A DNA stretch of 64,000 bases, from positions 130,793-194,792 of the forward strand of contig CAUCXT010000001.1 of assembly GCA_958446835.1 (NCBI GenBank). The letters run 5' to 3'. Shown one piece after another: positions 6,792 through 14,913 of this stretch (the first letter of the stretch is position 1; every line of letters starts with the position of its first letter). The position numbers and the translations under genes are program-made. This stretch comes from an uncultured Eubacterium sp. (GTDB lineage Bacteria; Bacillota; Clostridia; Lachnospirales; Lachnospiraceae). The notes below the pieces were generated by a model. The model was not told the DNA's origin, ran no database searches, and saw only the letters and a program-made list of their open reading frames with translations.

Positions 6792-9700
6792 TTACCATAC
6801 AAACTGGCAGTCCCACACTGCCACGCCTGTTCCCTGAAATACGTTCTGTAAATGTTCATCAAGCTGTTTTCTGGTGACGCCTTCCTTTAAAATCACCTGC
6901 AAAAATCCACCGCCGCCCGCTCCGGCTATGAATTTCGCGTCGATGAGCTCCTCACAGGTGGCAAAAATCTGCTCAATACATGTGTTGGTCACGCCGTGGT
7001 CCAGCATTTTTGAAAGCTCCCAATGATGGTTCATCTCACAGATAAAGCGTTCCATACTGCCCTCAAGCAATGAATCCTTCATCTGAAGTGCCACTCGCTT
7101 CATCTCGGTAAGCGCATATAAAGTCTCTTTTCTGCCGTTGATGTAGTTACCTACAACCTCTCTCAAGAGATTTCTGGCAAGACGTCTTTGACCTGTATAT
7201 ATAATTGCAAAACGCTCCTCAAGCTCCACCTTCATCGAATCCGGTATATCAAGGTGCTCCACCATTATATTCTGCTTAAGCCCTGCCTGTGTTGTAATAT
7301 ACTTAATCCCATCACTCAGACCACCTACCTGATCCTGCCAGCCGCCTCCGGTGCTCATAAGCTGTTCCATTATCAGTACTGTGTCATACAGCTCGTTTTC
7401 CGTGTACTCCCTTCCGATAAACTGCCACAGAGCCTTGATTGCCGCACCGGCAAGTATGCTGCTGGTTCCAAGTCCGGAGCCCTTAGGTATGCCGATTACT
7501 TTGGTCGATATATATAGACCACAGCCAAGTTTTTCAAGTACATCCGCAAGTGTATCATCGCCATAAGCCGGAATAACACCGGAAGCCACAAGCGCTGCCT
7601 TATGAAGAGCAAAATAGTCATACGGATTATTGCAATCTCTGATATCCTCGGTATCTTCGGTGCAGCCCTTCACACCTATGTCCTCACTCTCAAATTCCAC
7701 GCACATGCGGTCTATCTTCTTTACAGCCACGCATACAGGGCGCTTTCCGTTTATGAGTATCGCGGCATTCAGCACAACGCCGCCGTTCTCATTGCAGTAA
7801 GGCGGTGTATCCGTCCAGCCGCCTCCCCAGTTCACCCTCACCGGAAGTGATATTTCGACACTGTCACATACTGCCCTTGCGGTATGCTTTTCTATACAGG
7901 ATGTGCTCTTAAGTGCCTGTGACAGAGTATCAAAGCACATAGTCTCCATCGCATAAGCCGACAGCTCCTCACCGCCATACATATACCTGATACCCTTATT
8001 TTTCATATATTTTGAGATTGCAAGGCAGGCTCTCATCTTTTCGGAATAACTACATTCCTTTATACATTCCATGAGAAGGGAAAATTCCTCCTGGGTGATG
8101 GTACATTCCCTGTATACCTGCAGTGCCTCCTCATAAGGGGTTCTGTTTTTGAGCATATTGATGAAACGGTATGCCTTTACAAGCTCGGCAAGCGCAAACT
8201 TCTCTGTTATCGCGTCCACCGCGTCGGCATCGGCGAAGCTGTCCATGAGGCTGTATCTTTTTACACTGCGGTATGCACTTTTTAGCTTCTCATCGGCACG
8301 CAGCTCCCCGGAAGCCACTCTTCTCATAGTGCATGCCCATTCCACGGCCTCAGAAAGAGTATCACATTCCGGAAAAAGTCCTGCATTCCACAGATACCAG
8401 TCACCACTGTTACCGCTGTCCCACACCTCGTCCGTTGTAATCTCCATCTGTCTCATAAAGCTTCTTAAGTCCGTGCCAAGAAACGGTGTCGAACCGTTCT
8501 TATCCATGTATCTTCCCTTCGGGTTGTCCATGCATCCATAGACCCTCACAACATATTTTCCATTCAGGAGCTTCACCTTGTGCATACAGCAGTCGGAAGG
8601 AATATTGACATTATTTAAGGTCAGCCCGGACAGAATAACATTTTCTCCGATAACTACATTTTTACCTATGGCACAATTCTCAATATAAGCCGGTCCATCC
8701 GCCTGTATATCATCATCGATATGTCCGTTTATTATACTGAGTGGAAGTGCCCCCTGATAGTCGGTGCACACCCGCTTAGTCCAGCCAAGATGTTCGTAGC
8801 TTCCAAGTTCATTTGTCTCTAAATTCCACAACTCATGCGTTGTCCCGAAATGTATAAATTCAGCAGGTGCAAGGCATATAAGCTTCATTGTAAATCCATT
8901 TAAAGCATCCCATATCTTTCTTCTGCACTCAAAAAGTTCATCATTAAATTCACCCTCCGGTGCCTGTGTATAGAATTCCTCAAGTGTTGAAGCTCCTGCA
9001 AGCGGATATAGAAAATCTCCGTAAAAGCTCACCCTTGAGCGTTCATTCACGAAGCCTTCGAACTTATCGTCATCCAGCTTGCCATCCGTGCTTATAAGTC
9101 CCCACAGCGCGCGAAGAAGCGCCGCGTCGAACATGATTGCTCCTGTGTCAAGGTCAACATTCCCCTGTGCATTGACGGCACCTATCGAAGTAAGCGCCTC
9201 CGCTGTCTGTTTATGTAAGAACCGCTTCACATAACCGTTTCCATCGTTTAAGAAAACGCCGTGATCCTTACCTGTCTCAACAGATTCCTTTATTGATATC
9301 GCAGCGGCACCATTGTACTGGAAATCAAGCTGCAGGGCATTGAACAGCAGCATGACATCACCTGAGAGAGTCAGCATTCCCGATTCTATTCTTCCCGGAA
9401 TACCCGCCATCGCAATCATAAACTCGTCAAAGAGTGTCGACATTCTTCCATCAGGAAGCTGTCTCGGCACAGGTGAAAAGAGCTTGCCGCATACACTGTA
9501 CTGAGGAATACGCTTGCTGTCGCCGCCTGAATGTATGACAAGTATTCTCTTATCCGCAAAGCCTTCGCCCTCGATACCCGCAAGATACTTAAGAACGTTG
9601 AAGGCAGCTCCGCCGGAGCCCACTCTCCTGCCATCCGGATCCGGTATAACCGCATAGTGTATTCTGTCCGGTATGACCTTCTTATCAAGCCTGCAGGCAA

Positions 9701-9866
9701 TCTCCTTTCTGAAAGCCTCCGCCTGAAGCTCATTAGAAGCGGTCAGAATTATATAATCCCACAGGCATGCATTCTCGTCCTCCATAGAGTCCGCATACAG
9801 CTCCCATGCGTCGATATAGCTCTGCTTCAAAAATAATCTTTTCATCTTAAGAAAATCACTGTTCAT
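6792..9866 (-). CDS. fkp: Bifunctional L-fucokinase / fucose-1-phosphate guanylyltransferase (Fkp-like)
   Basis: A 1024-residue protein with the two-part layout of Bacteroides Fkp. The N-terminal part (about 1-420) resembles fucose-1-P guanylyltransferases, with PDPDGRRVGSGGAAFN at about residue 95 as the nucleotide loop, then a left-handed beta-helix-like stretch (NCAIGKNVVIGENVILSG). The C-terminal part (about 670-1024) is a GHMP kinase: VNWGGGWTDTPPYCNENGG at about 684, the ATP loop PKGSGLGTSSILAG at about 795, and a late FIAGAGGGGFLQV motif. Together these make GDP-L-fucose from free L-fucose through the salvage route. It stands alone, with its start (GGAG upstream) just after the GH13 gene. 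Envelope sugar genes lie 45 kb away. A related heptose or arabinose kinase fusion cannot be excluded. Confidence 0.8.
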   Translation of the reverse strand: MNSDFLKMKRLFLKQSYIDAWELYADSMEDENACLWDYIILTASNELQAEAFRKEIACRLDKKVIPDRIHYAVIPDPDGRRVGSGGAAFNVLKYLAGIEGEGFADKRILVIHSGGDSKRIPQYSVCGKLFSPVPRQLPDGRMSTLFDEFMIAMAGIPGRIESGMLTLSGDVMLLFNALQLDFQYNGAAAISIKESVETGKDHGVFLNDGNGYVKRFLHKQTAEALTSIGAVNAQGNVDLDTGAIMFDAALLRALWGLISTDGKLDDDKFEGFVNERSRVSFYGDFLYPLAGASTLEEFYTQAPEGEFNDELFECRRKIWDALNGFTMKLICLAPAEFIHFGTTHELWNLETNELGSYEHLGWTKRVCTDYQGALPLSIINGHIDDDIQADGPAYIENCAIGKNVVIGENVILSGLTLNNVNIPSDCCMHKVKLLNGKYVVRVYGCMDNPKGRYMDKNGSTPFLGTDLRSFMRQMEITTDEVWDSGNSGDWYLWNAGLFPECDTLSEAVEWACTMRRVASGELRADEKLKSAYRSVKRYSLMDSFADADAVDAITEKFALAELVKAYRFINMLKNRTPYEEALQVYRECTITQEEFSLLMECIKECSYSEKMRACLAISKYMKNKGIRYMYGGEELSAYAMETMCFDTLSQALKSTSCIEKHTARAVCDSVEISLPVRVNWGGGWTDTPPYCNENGGVVLNAAILINGKRPVCVAVKKIDRMCVEFESEDIGVKGCTEDTEDIRDCNNPYDYFALHKAALVASGVIPAYGDDTLADVLEKLGCGLYISTKVIGIPKGSGLGTSSILAGAAIKALWQFIGREYTENELYDTVLIMEQLMSTGGGWQDQVGGLSDGIKYITTQAGLKQNIMVEHLDIPDSMKVELEERFAIIYTGQRRLARNLLREVVGNYINGRKETLYALTEMKRVALQMKDSLLEGSMERFICEMNHHWELSKMLDHGVTNTCIEQIFATCEELIDAKFIAGAGGGGFLQVILKEGVTRKQLDEHLQNVFQGTGVAVWDCQFVW

Positions 9867-9895
9867 TAGTCACTCCATTTCACACTTTTCAGCAA

Positions 9896-11218
9896 TCAAC
9901 ACTCACATTTCCAATAATAAGCAGAATACGGCTCAAGATAGCTTCCGCCTCCAAAATCATGCTCCCTGCCTGTTATAAGGTCAACAGCACGTCCGCAGCG
10001 TGCGTCAAAATGTGCCGTATAGCCTTCCGAATCCGCATTTATAGCCACCAGCACGCGCTCATGTTCACTCTTTCTCTCGAATATGCACTGCTTATTTGTA
10101 AGCACAACCGAATAAAATCCGCCATAATTGAGCGCTTCGCTATTCTTCTTAGCGTTCTCAAGCCTGCTTATAAGCTCTGTCAGCTCATTCCACTCCGGTC
10201 TATCGTAGGACTGTCTCAGTGCCGGGTCACCATCAGACTTATTACCCTGCGCACCCCACTCACTTCCATAATATACACACGGTATTCCCGGCATTCCGAA
10301 CATAAGCGCATATATAAGCGGAAGATGATTCTTATTAGTAAGAATACTAGCCACTCTGGTCACGTCATGGTTATCGACGAAGGATAAAAGGTGCTTTCCC
10401 CTGTATATGCACCAATTCTCGTAGCCGAACTGTCTGTTGAGTGAATGGTTGATTTCAAACATATTCATGCTGTTAAAGCTCGAATACAGCCCCTTATAAC
10501 ACTCATAATTCGTAGCCGAATGGAGCATCTCGTCATTGACAAGCCTGTTATAATCTCCGTGCAGCATCTCTCCCACAAGGAAAATCTCCCTGCCCTGCTC
10601 ACGTCCAAGCTCATCCGTGAAGCTTCTGAGCCTTCTCACAAAATCCATATCAAGGCAGTAGGCTACATCAAGCCTTATTCCGTCTATTCCAAAATATTCA
10701 ACCCAGTATCTCACCGCATCGAAAATGAGCGCAATGACATCCTCATTTCTGAGATTAATCTTTACAAGGTCATAATTGCCTTCCCAGCCCTCATACCACA
10801 GTCCGTCATTATAACCTGAGTTTCCTCCGAGGTTGACATTGAACCATGACAGGTAAGGCGAATTTTCCCTGTTCTTTATAACATCCTGAAACTGATAAAA
10901 GCCGCGTCCTACATGGTTAAATACTCCGTCTAAGACAACCTTTACCCCATTGGCATGCAGCTCATCACATACAGCCTTAAAATCCTCATTGGTACCAAGT
11001 CTTATATCTATCTTCTTATAGTCCCTTGTGTTATAGCCATGAGTATCAGACTCGAATACCGGAGAAAAATAGATTGCAGTACTTCCAAGCTTCTTAATAT
11101 GGGGAATCCAGTCAAGCACCTTCAATATTCTATGCTCCAAATTTCCATCATTCTCAAATGGTGCCCCGCAGAATCCCAACGGATATATCTGATAAAAGGT
11201 ACTTTCATAAGCCCACAT
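9896..11218 (-). CDS. GH13 alpha-amylase family enzyme (cyclomaltodextrinase/neopullulanase-like)
   Basis: A 440-residue single-barrel GH13 enzyme for alpha-1,4-glucans. The catalytic set is complete: nucleophile Asp in GIDGIRLDVAYC (about 182), acid/base Glu in FLVGEMLHG (about 214), and stabilising Asp in FVDNHDVTRV (about 285), plus DGVFNHVGRGF. There is no signal peptide and no N-terminal starch-binding domain, so it is probably cytoplasmic, acting on imported maltodextrins. The start at 11218 has AGGAGG and follows the Met-Trp-Ala-Tyr-Glu beginning usual in this group (WAYESTFYQIYPLGFCG). It may be cotranscribed with the Fkp-like gene, 29 bases downstream. Confidence 0.88.
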   Translation of the reverse strand: MWAYESTFYQIYPLGFCGAPFENDGNLEHRILKVLDWIPHIKKLGSTAIYFSPVFESDTHGYNTRDYKKIDIRLGTNEDFKAVCDELHANGVKVVLDGVFNHVGRGFYQFQDVIKNRENSPYLSWFNVNLGGNSGYNDGLWYEGWEGNYDLVKINLRNEDVIALIFDAVRYWVEYFGIDGIRLDVAYCLDMDFVRRLRSFTDELGREQGREIFLVGEMLHGDYNRLVNDEMLHSATNYECYKGLYSSFNSMNMFEINHSLNRQFGYENWCIYRGKHLLSFVDNHDVTRVASILTNKNHLPLIYALMFGMPGIPCVYYGSEWGAQGNKSDGDPALRQSYDRPEWNELTELISRLENAKKNSEALNYGGFYSVVLTNKQCIFERKSEHERVLVAINADSEGYTAHFDARCGRAVDLITGREHDFGGGSYLEPYSAYYWKCEC

Positions 11219-11266
11219 ACTTATTCCTCCTGTAAAATAAATATTATTTTTACTTATATACATGTA

Positions 11267-11295
11267 ATTATATCTTAAAAAAACATGACTGTCCA
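11267..11295 (-). promoter_or_regulatory. Promoter for the GH13 gene
   Basis: On the minus strand TGGACA and TATAAT are separated by 17 bases, about 50 bases before the ATG. Confidence 0.6.
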
Positions 11296-11507
11296 TCAAT
11301 ATTAAAAAGTGCTCCTATGCCGCTTATGTTCTGTTACATTACGGTAATTTTTACCAAGAAATCAGACAAATTACATCAATGATTATGCATTTTGTTTTCA
11401 TTTATGTCTGCATCACGTCATTTTCTATGTAAATTGCATGTAAATATGAACATTTTTTATATACTATTGATAATTATTAACAAATTGTTCATTTTTGTTT
11501 CACACGC

Positions 11508-11535
11508 ATGACACATAGTACTTCTATACTATAAT
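11508..11535 (+). promoter_or_regulatory. Promoter of an orphan transcript
   Basis: On the plus strand ATGACA (one mismatch to TTGACA) and a perfect TATAAT are separated by 16 bases. No coding region follows before a strong terminator 80 bases later, so it would drive only a short RNA. Confidence 0.55.
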
Positions 11536-11541
11536 CAAAGT

Positions 11542-11650
11542 TAAGGAAGAGGTAAGAAGCCTTCCAAGAACATTAAAATAGCCTAACAAAATTCTTTTTC
11601 TTTTTCATAAAGCCCGGTACTTTCCCCGAAGTGCCGGGCCCTCCTTTTTT
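11542..11650 (+). ncRNA. Candidate small RNA of about 109 nt
   Basis: It runs from a predicted start after TATAAT to a GC-rich terminator with six Ts. A GGAAG...CTTCC hairpin lies near its 5' end, followed by an A/U-rich single-stranded stretch with C/U runs and then the terminator, the general plan of a trans-acting sRNA. It contains no ATG-started ORF with a ribosome binding site. It runs convergent to the GerA-type gene and stops two bases before that gene's stop codon. No known RNA family was recognised. Confidence 0.45.
11612..11650. terminator. Bidirectional intrinsic terminator
   Basis: GCCCGGTACTT pairs with AAGTGCCGGGC (one mismatch) around a CCCCG-type loop. The plus side is followed by CCTCCTTTTTT, a strong U-run for the sRNA candidate. 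The minus side is followed by TTTATG and can end the GerA-type gene. Confidence 0.8.
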
Positions 11651-11651
11651 A

Positions 11652-13067
11652 TCAGCTATTAGTCTTTTTCGACAGCCTTACTCGAAACACCTTTCTCACA
11701 AGCTTGTTACCATCAAAAGGGCATATCGGATATATATAGCTCTCCCCCGATATAGTGTTGTTAAATGCAATGGCAAGCAGTGTTATAATTATTCCCGCAA
11801 AGAATCCCCACCAATGAAAAATATAGGTAAGAACAAGTGTGATAAGCCTGAAGAACTTGATTGCATAGCCAAGTTCGAAATTAGCCTGTGCGTATGTTCC
11901 GATTGCAACAAATGCCATATAAAGCATCGTCTCCGGCGAAAACCATCCCGAGCTTACCGCATATTCTCCTACAACAATACCTGCCACAACCGAAAGCGGC
12001 GTCGACAACATCGTCGGTGTGTTTACTGCCGCCAGTCTCAGACCGTCTATCGCAAATTCAAGTATAATAAGCTGCCAGAATACATGAATATTCGCTTCAT
12101 CCGCAAGATTGATAAATGCAAGCCAGTCCGGAAGCCTCTCAGGATACTCTATGAGAGCCATCCACATCGGCGTGAGTATCAGTGTCAGCACCGACATTAT
12201 AAATCTTGAAAATCTTATATAGTTCCCCACAAGAGGCGGAAAATAGAAATCATCCGCTTCCTCCATGACATCAAATATACTTGTCGGAACTATTATCACC
12301 GCAGGCGAATTGTCAACCAGAAGCACAATATTGCCATCGAGTATGGCTGCCGCGGCTGTATCCGGACGCTCAGTATATTTGAACTTCGGAAACGGATTTA
12401 TATATGGTCCGTCAAGCACGGACTCTGCCAGACTTTCTATATTCATTGTAAGCGCATCTACGTTTATAGAAGAAATCTTATCCTTGATTCTTCTTACAAG
12501 CTTCATATCTGCCACGCCCTCTAAATACGCCATTGAAATATCTGTTCTCGATTTCAGCCCTGCCTGAGTGATCTCAACACAAAGCCGAGGGTCGCGTATT
12601 CTCCTCCTTATAAGCGCCACATTAGAGACTATCGTCTCAACGAAGCCGTCCCTTGAGCCTCTCAAAACTCTATCCTTCCAAGGCTCATCGACGCTTCTCA
12701 TAGGATATGTTCTGCAGTCAATCGCCATGCACTCATTATAGCCGTCGACGAAATAGCATGCCACCCCCGAAAGAATCGCTGTCACTATATCCTCAACGTC
12801 ATCTAGGATGTCAACCTCCACATAAGGTATATATTTATCGGAAAATTCCGCCGCATTGTCCGGTATATCCTCCTCCTGTATCTCCGAAAAAGATTTTAAG
12901 AGTCTTTCCATTATCGTGTCCTTGATAAAGCCATCTATAAAAAAGAAACCGGCATCCTTTGAACCTAATTTCTGTTCCCTGTATATCAAATCAAAATTTT
13001 TATCAACGTGGAGAATTTTCTTAAATTCCTGTACATTTTCCTTTAGCGAAGCTGATATCTTTCTCAT
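11652..13067 (-). CDS. Spore germination protein, GerA family (GerAA/SpoVAF-like)
   Basis: A 471-residue protein. The N-terminal half (about 1-270) is soluble and has family landmarks DGFIKDTIMERLL, VACYFVDGYNECMAIDCRTYPMR and RRIRDPRLCVE, then the hydrophobic half begins. Segments near VPTSIFDVMEEADDFYFPP, RLPDWLAFINLADEANIHVF and ELGYAIKFFRLITLVLT alternate loops and about five membrane spans. GerA-family A subunits sit in the spore inner membrane and take part in germinant sensing; SpoVAF is a relative from the spoVA operon. No B or C subunit genes or spoVA genes are adjacent, so it is an orphan A subunit here. The start at 13067 is preferred because GGGGT precedes it; upstream ATGs lack a site. 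Confidence 0.82.
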   Translation of the reverse strand: MRKISASLKENVQEFKKILHVDKNFDLIYREQKLGSKDAGFFFIDGFIKDTIMERLLKSFSEIQEEDIPDNAAEFSDKYIPYVEVDILDDVEDIVTAILSGVACYFVDGYNECMAIDCRTYPMRSVDEPWKDRVLRGSRDGFVETIVSNVALIRRRIRDPRLCVEITQAGLKSRTDISMAYLEGVADMKLVRRIKDKISSINVDALTMNIESLAESVLDGPYINPFPKFKYTERPDTAAAAILDGNIVLLVDNSPAVIIVPTSIFDVMEEADDFYFPPLVGNYIRFSRFIMSVLTLILTPMWMALIEYPERLPDWLAFINLADEANIHVFWQLIILEFAIDGLRLAAVNTPTMLSTPLSVVAGIVVGEYAVSSGWFSPETMLYMAFVAIGTYAQANFELGYAIKFFRLITLVLTYIFHWWGFFAGIIITLLAIAFNNTISGESYIYPICPFDGNKLVRKVFRVRLSKKTNS

Positions 13068-13221
13068 TTTTGACCCCATTCCCGAGCGACATTTCACAAA
13101 AAAGATGAAAAACAAAGAATGTTTTCCCCTCTATTTATAAAGCAATTTGTTTTCGCCCTGAAACGAATTGCCTGTACAACATTTTTATCAAATAAAGCAT
13201 GCTTATGTCCTTGCTTTATGC

Positions 13222-13256
13222 AAAAAAATAAGACCGGTGGGCTTCACCGGTCTTAT
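13222..13256 (-). terminator. Intrinsic terminator after the 107-aa gene
   Basis: AATAAGACCGGTG pairs with CACCGGTCTTATT on the minus strand and is followed by a run of seven Ts. It lies about 20 bases after the stop at 13277. Confidence 0.85.
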
Positions 13257-13276
13257 TGTATCCATTATTAAAATAA

Positions 13277-13600
13277 TTATCCTAACTGACTGCTCTTTGA
13301 ATAGAGATTTGTGATAACTCTTGTATACTGAATGCTGTCTCTCATAGCATCCATATCATTGATTGCCTTACCGTTATCCTGCACACGTCCGAACTGTGCG
13401 TTCTCATCTCTGCTCATCTTAAGAGTAGCAACTATAGCCTTAATCTTATCTTCCTTTGTAGCGTTGCTGAAATCACCATTAACACCAACAATCTGCATAA
13501 CTGACTCAAGCTCTGAATCTGACCAGTTGCCGAATCTGTTGTCCATCATATACGCAATTCTTTCCTTACGGTTAATGCAGCTAATAAAACCTCTTAACAT
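13277..13600 (-). CDS. Small cytoplasmic protein of unknown function
   Basis: A 107-residue, mostly helical, charged protein without membrane segment or Cys motif beyond one early Cys. It begins MLRGFISCINRKERIAYMMD and contains WSDSELESVMQIVG. I recognise no family. It is a real gene by its signals: AAGGAAAGGG before the ATG, its own strong terminator, a candidate promoter at 13695-13723, and a leader with two stable hairpins. As a single-gene unit with such a leader it may be controlled after transcription. Confidence 0.65.
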   Translation of the reverse strand: MLRGFISCINRKERIAYMMDNRFGNWSDSELESVMQIVGVNGDFSNATKEDKIKAIVATLKMSRDENAQFGRVQDNGKAINDMDAMRDSIQYTRVITNLYSKSSQLG

Positions 13601-13690
13601 AATAATCCCTTTCCTTTCCTGACAGACTTTTCTTCAAGTCTGACTGCCATCACTTCCGGATGGTAATTTGCTTTTCCTTTTTTCTACGAG
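13601..13690 (-). promoter_or_regulatory. Structured 5' leader of the 107-aa gene
   Basis: Two adjacent hairpins on the minus strand: CCATC-CGGAAGT-GATGG, then CAGACTT-GAAGAA-AAGTCTG, placed directly before the purine-rich ribosome binding site. I compared it by eye with c-di-GMP, preQ1 and SAM classes and found no match. It could be an RNA-stability or translational control element. Confidence 0.4.
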
Positions 13691-13694
13691 TGCC

Positions 13695-13723
13695 ATTATT
13701 ACACATCATGTCAATAGATGCAA
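13695..13723 (-). promoter_or_regulatory. Candidate promoter for the 107-aa gene
   Basis: TTGCAT and AATAAT on the minus strand with a 17-base spacer, about 95 bases before the ATG. The -35 is weak, and a TTGACA lies inside the spacer at poor spacing. Confidence 0.4.
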
Positions 13724-13908
13724 ATAGAAAAAGAACCACTTTTTGGTAATTTTATTGTAGAGAACAACCATGTTTTTGTATAATCTGTATATGAAATGTA
13801 CTTTTTATTGTGCAAAATTATGATTCGTGGAAATTAAAATATATCCTTGTTAAATATTTAGCACAATTCTTTTCACCCTTTACTATGTGAAAATGCGGAG
13901 GAATTTTT

Positions 13909-14904
13909 TTATAAACACTCCTTGAATACCCTAAGCGCATTTTTATAAAATATCTTTTCCACATCGCTTTCGGTAAAACCTGCTTTAATAAGCGCATCAT
14001 GCAGCCTAGGCAGATACGAGGCATCAGCAAGCTCAAGCTTTCCTCCTATTCCGTCAAAATCAGAGCCAAGAGCCATCACATCTATTCCACCTAGTTTGGT
14101 TATATGCTTCACATGGCGCACCATATCAGCAATGCGGCTCTCTGCGTCATTGCTCACATTCCCTGCTTCGTTTAAAAATGCACCGCAATAATTCAGACCG
14201 GTGACGCAGCCTCTCTCTCCAAACGCCCTTATCATATCATCGGTGAGGTTGCGTACATGTGGGTTCATCGCCCTTGCATTAGAATGGCTCGCCACAAAAG
14301 GTTTGCTCGTATTATTATAGATATCCCAGAATCCGGCGTCCGACAGGTGGGACACATCTATGACGATTCCTAGTCTTTCCATCTCAGCTATGAACTCAAA
14401 GCCCTTCTGCTTAAGCCCCTTAGAGGCATCTGCATTATATGTGCAGCTTCCGTCGCTGTTGTAGACCACATAGTTAGGATAAGCCAGCTCATTCTCATGG
14501 TTCCACGTAAGCGTCATCATCCTAAGCCCCAGCCTGTAATAATTTCGCAGCATTTCAAGGCTCCCGGCACATATATCTCCTTCCTCACCAGTGAGGATCG
14601 CGGACATTTTCTCCGCCTTCATATTCTCCTCAATATCAGCGTAACATCTTACCTGTGATATTATATCCTTATTTTTTTCCATCTCATTATAAAAAATATC
14701 GACAAGCTTCATTCCGTCCAGCAACACATTGTCCGAATAATCTTTATTAATGTACACCGCAAAGCATTGCAGCATATAGTCACCCTTCATCATCTTCATC
14801 AAATCAAGATGATGATTGTTCTGCCTAAGCTCCGATTGAATATTATTCTTCCTGTCATACATAATCGCTGACAGCGTATCACAATGCATATCAAAAACCT
14901 TCAT
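13909..14904 (-). CDS. Membrane dipeptidase (peptidase M19 family)
   Basis: A 331-residue zinc dipeptidase of the renal-dipeptidase family, which cleaves dipeptides including those with a D-residue. Metal-binding landmarks are visible in order: DMHCDTLSAI (residues 4-13), the bridging Glu in LTGEEGD, IDVSHLSDAGFW, FVASHSNARAMNPHVRN and LGSDFDGIGG near 265. Bacterial members lack the signal peptide, as here. It starts nine bases after the NlpC/P60 gene and is surely cotranscribed with it. With that peptidase releasing gamma-D-Glu dipeptides, a role in muropeptide or D-amino-acid dipeptide recycling is plausible. Confidence 0.9.
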   Translation of the reverse strand: MKVFDMHCDTLSAIMYDRKNNIQSELRQNNHHLDLMKMMKGDYMLQCFAVYINKDYSDNVLLDGMKLVDIFYNEMEKNKDIISQVRCYADIEENMKAEKMSAILTGEEGDICAGSLEMLRNYYRLGLRMMTLTWNHENELAYPNYVVYNSDGSCTYNADASKGLKQKGFEFIAEMERLGIVIDVSHLSDAGFWDIYNNTSKPFVASHSNARAMNPHVRNLTDDMIRAFGERGCVTGLNYCGAFLNEAGNVSNDAESRIADMVRHVKHITKLGGIDVMALGSDFDGIGGKLELADASYLPRLHDALIKAGFTESDVEKIFYKNALRVFKECL

Positions 14905-14913
14905 GATTTCCTC

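Noticed and set aside
13601..13690. c-di-GMP riboswitch before the 107-aa gene
   Set aside because: A GCAAA and a CCGGAAG-type loop look similar at first, but the GGACGCAAAGCC block and second stem of that class are missing.
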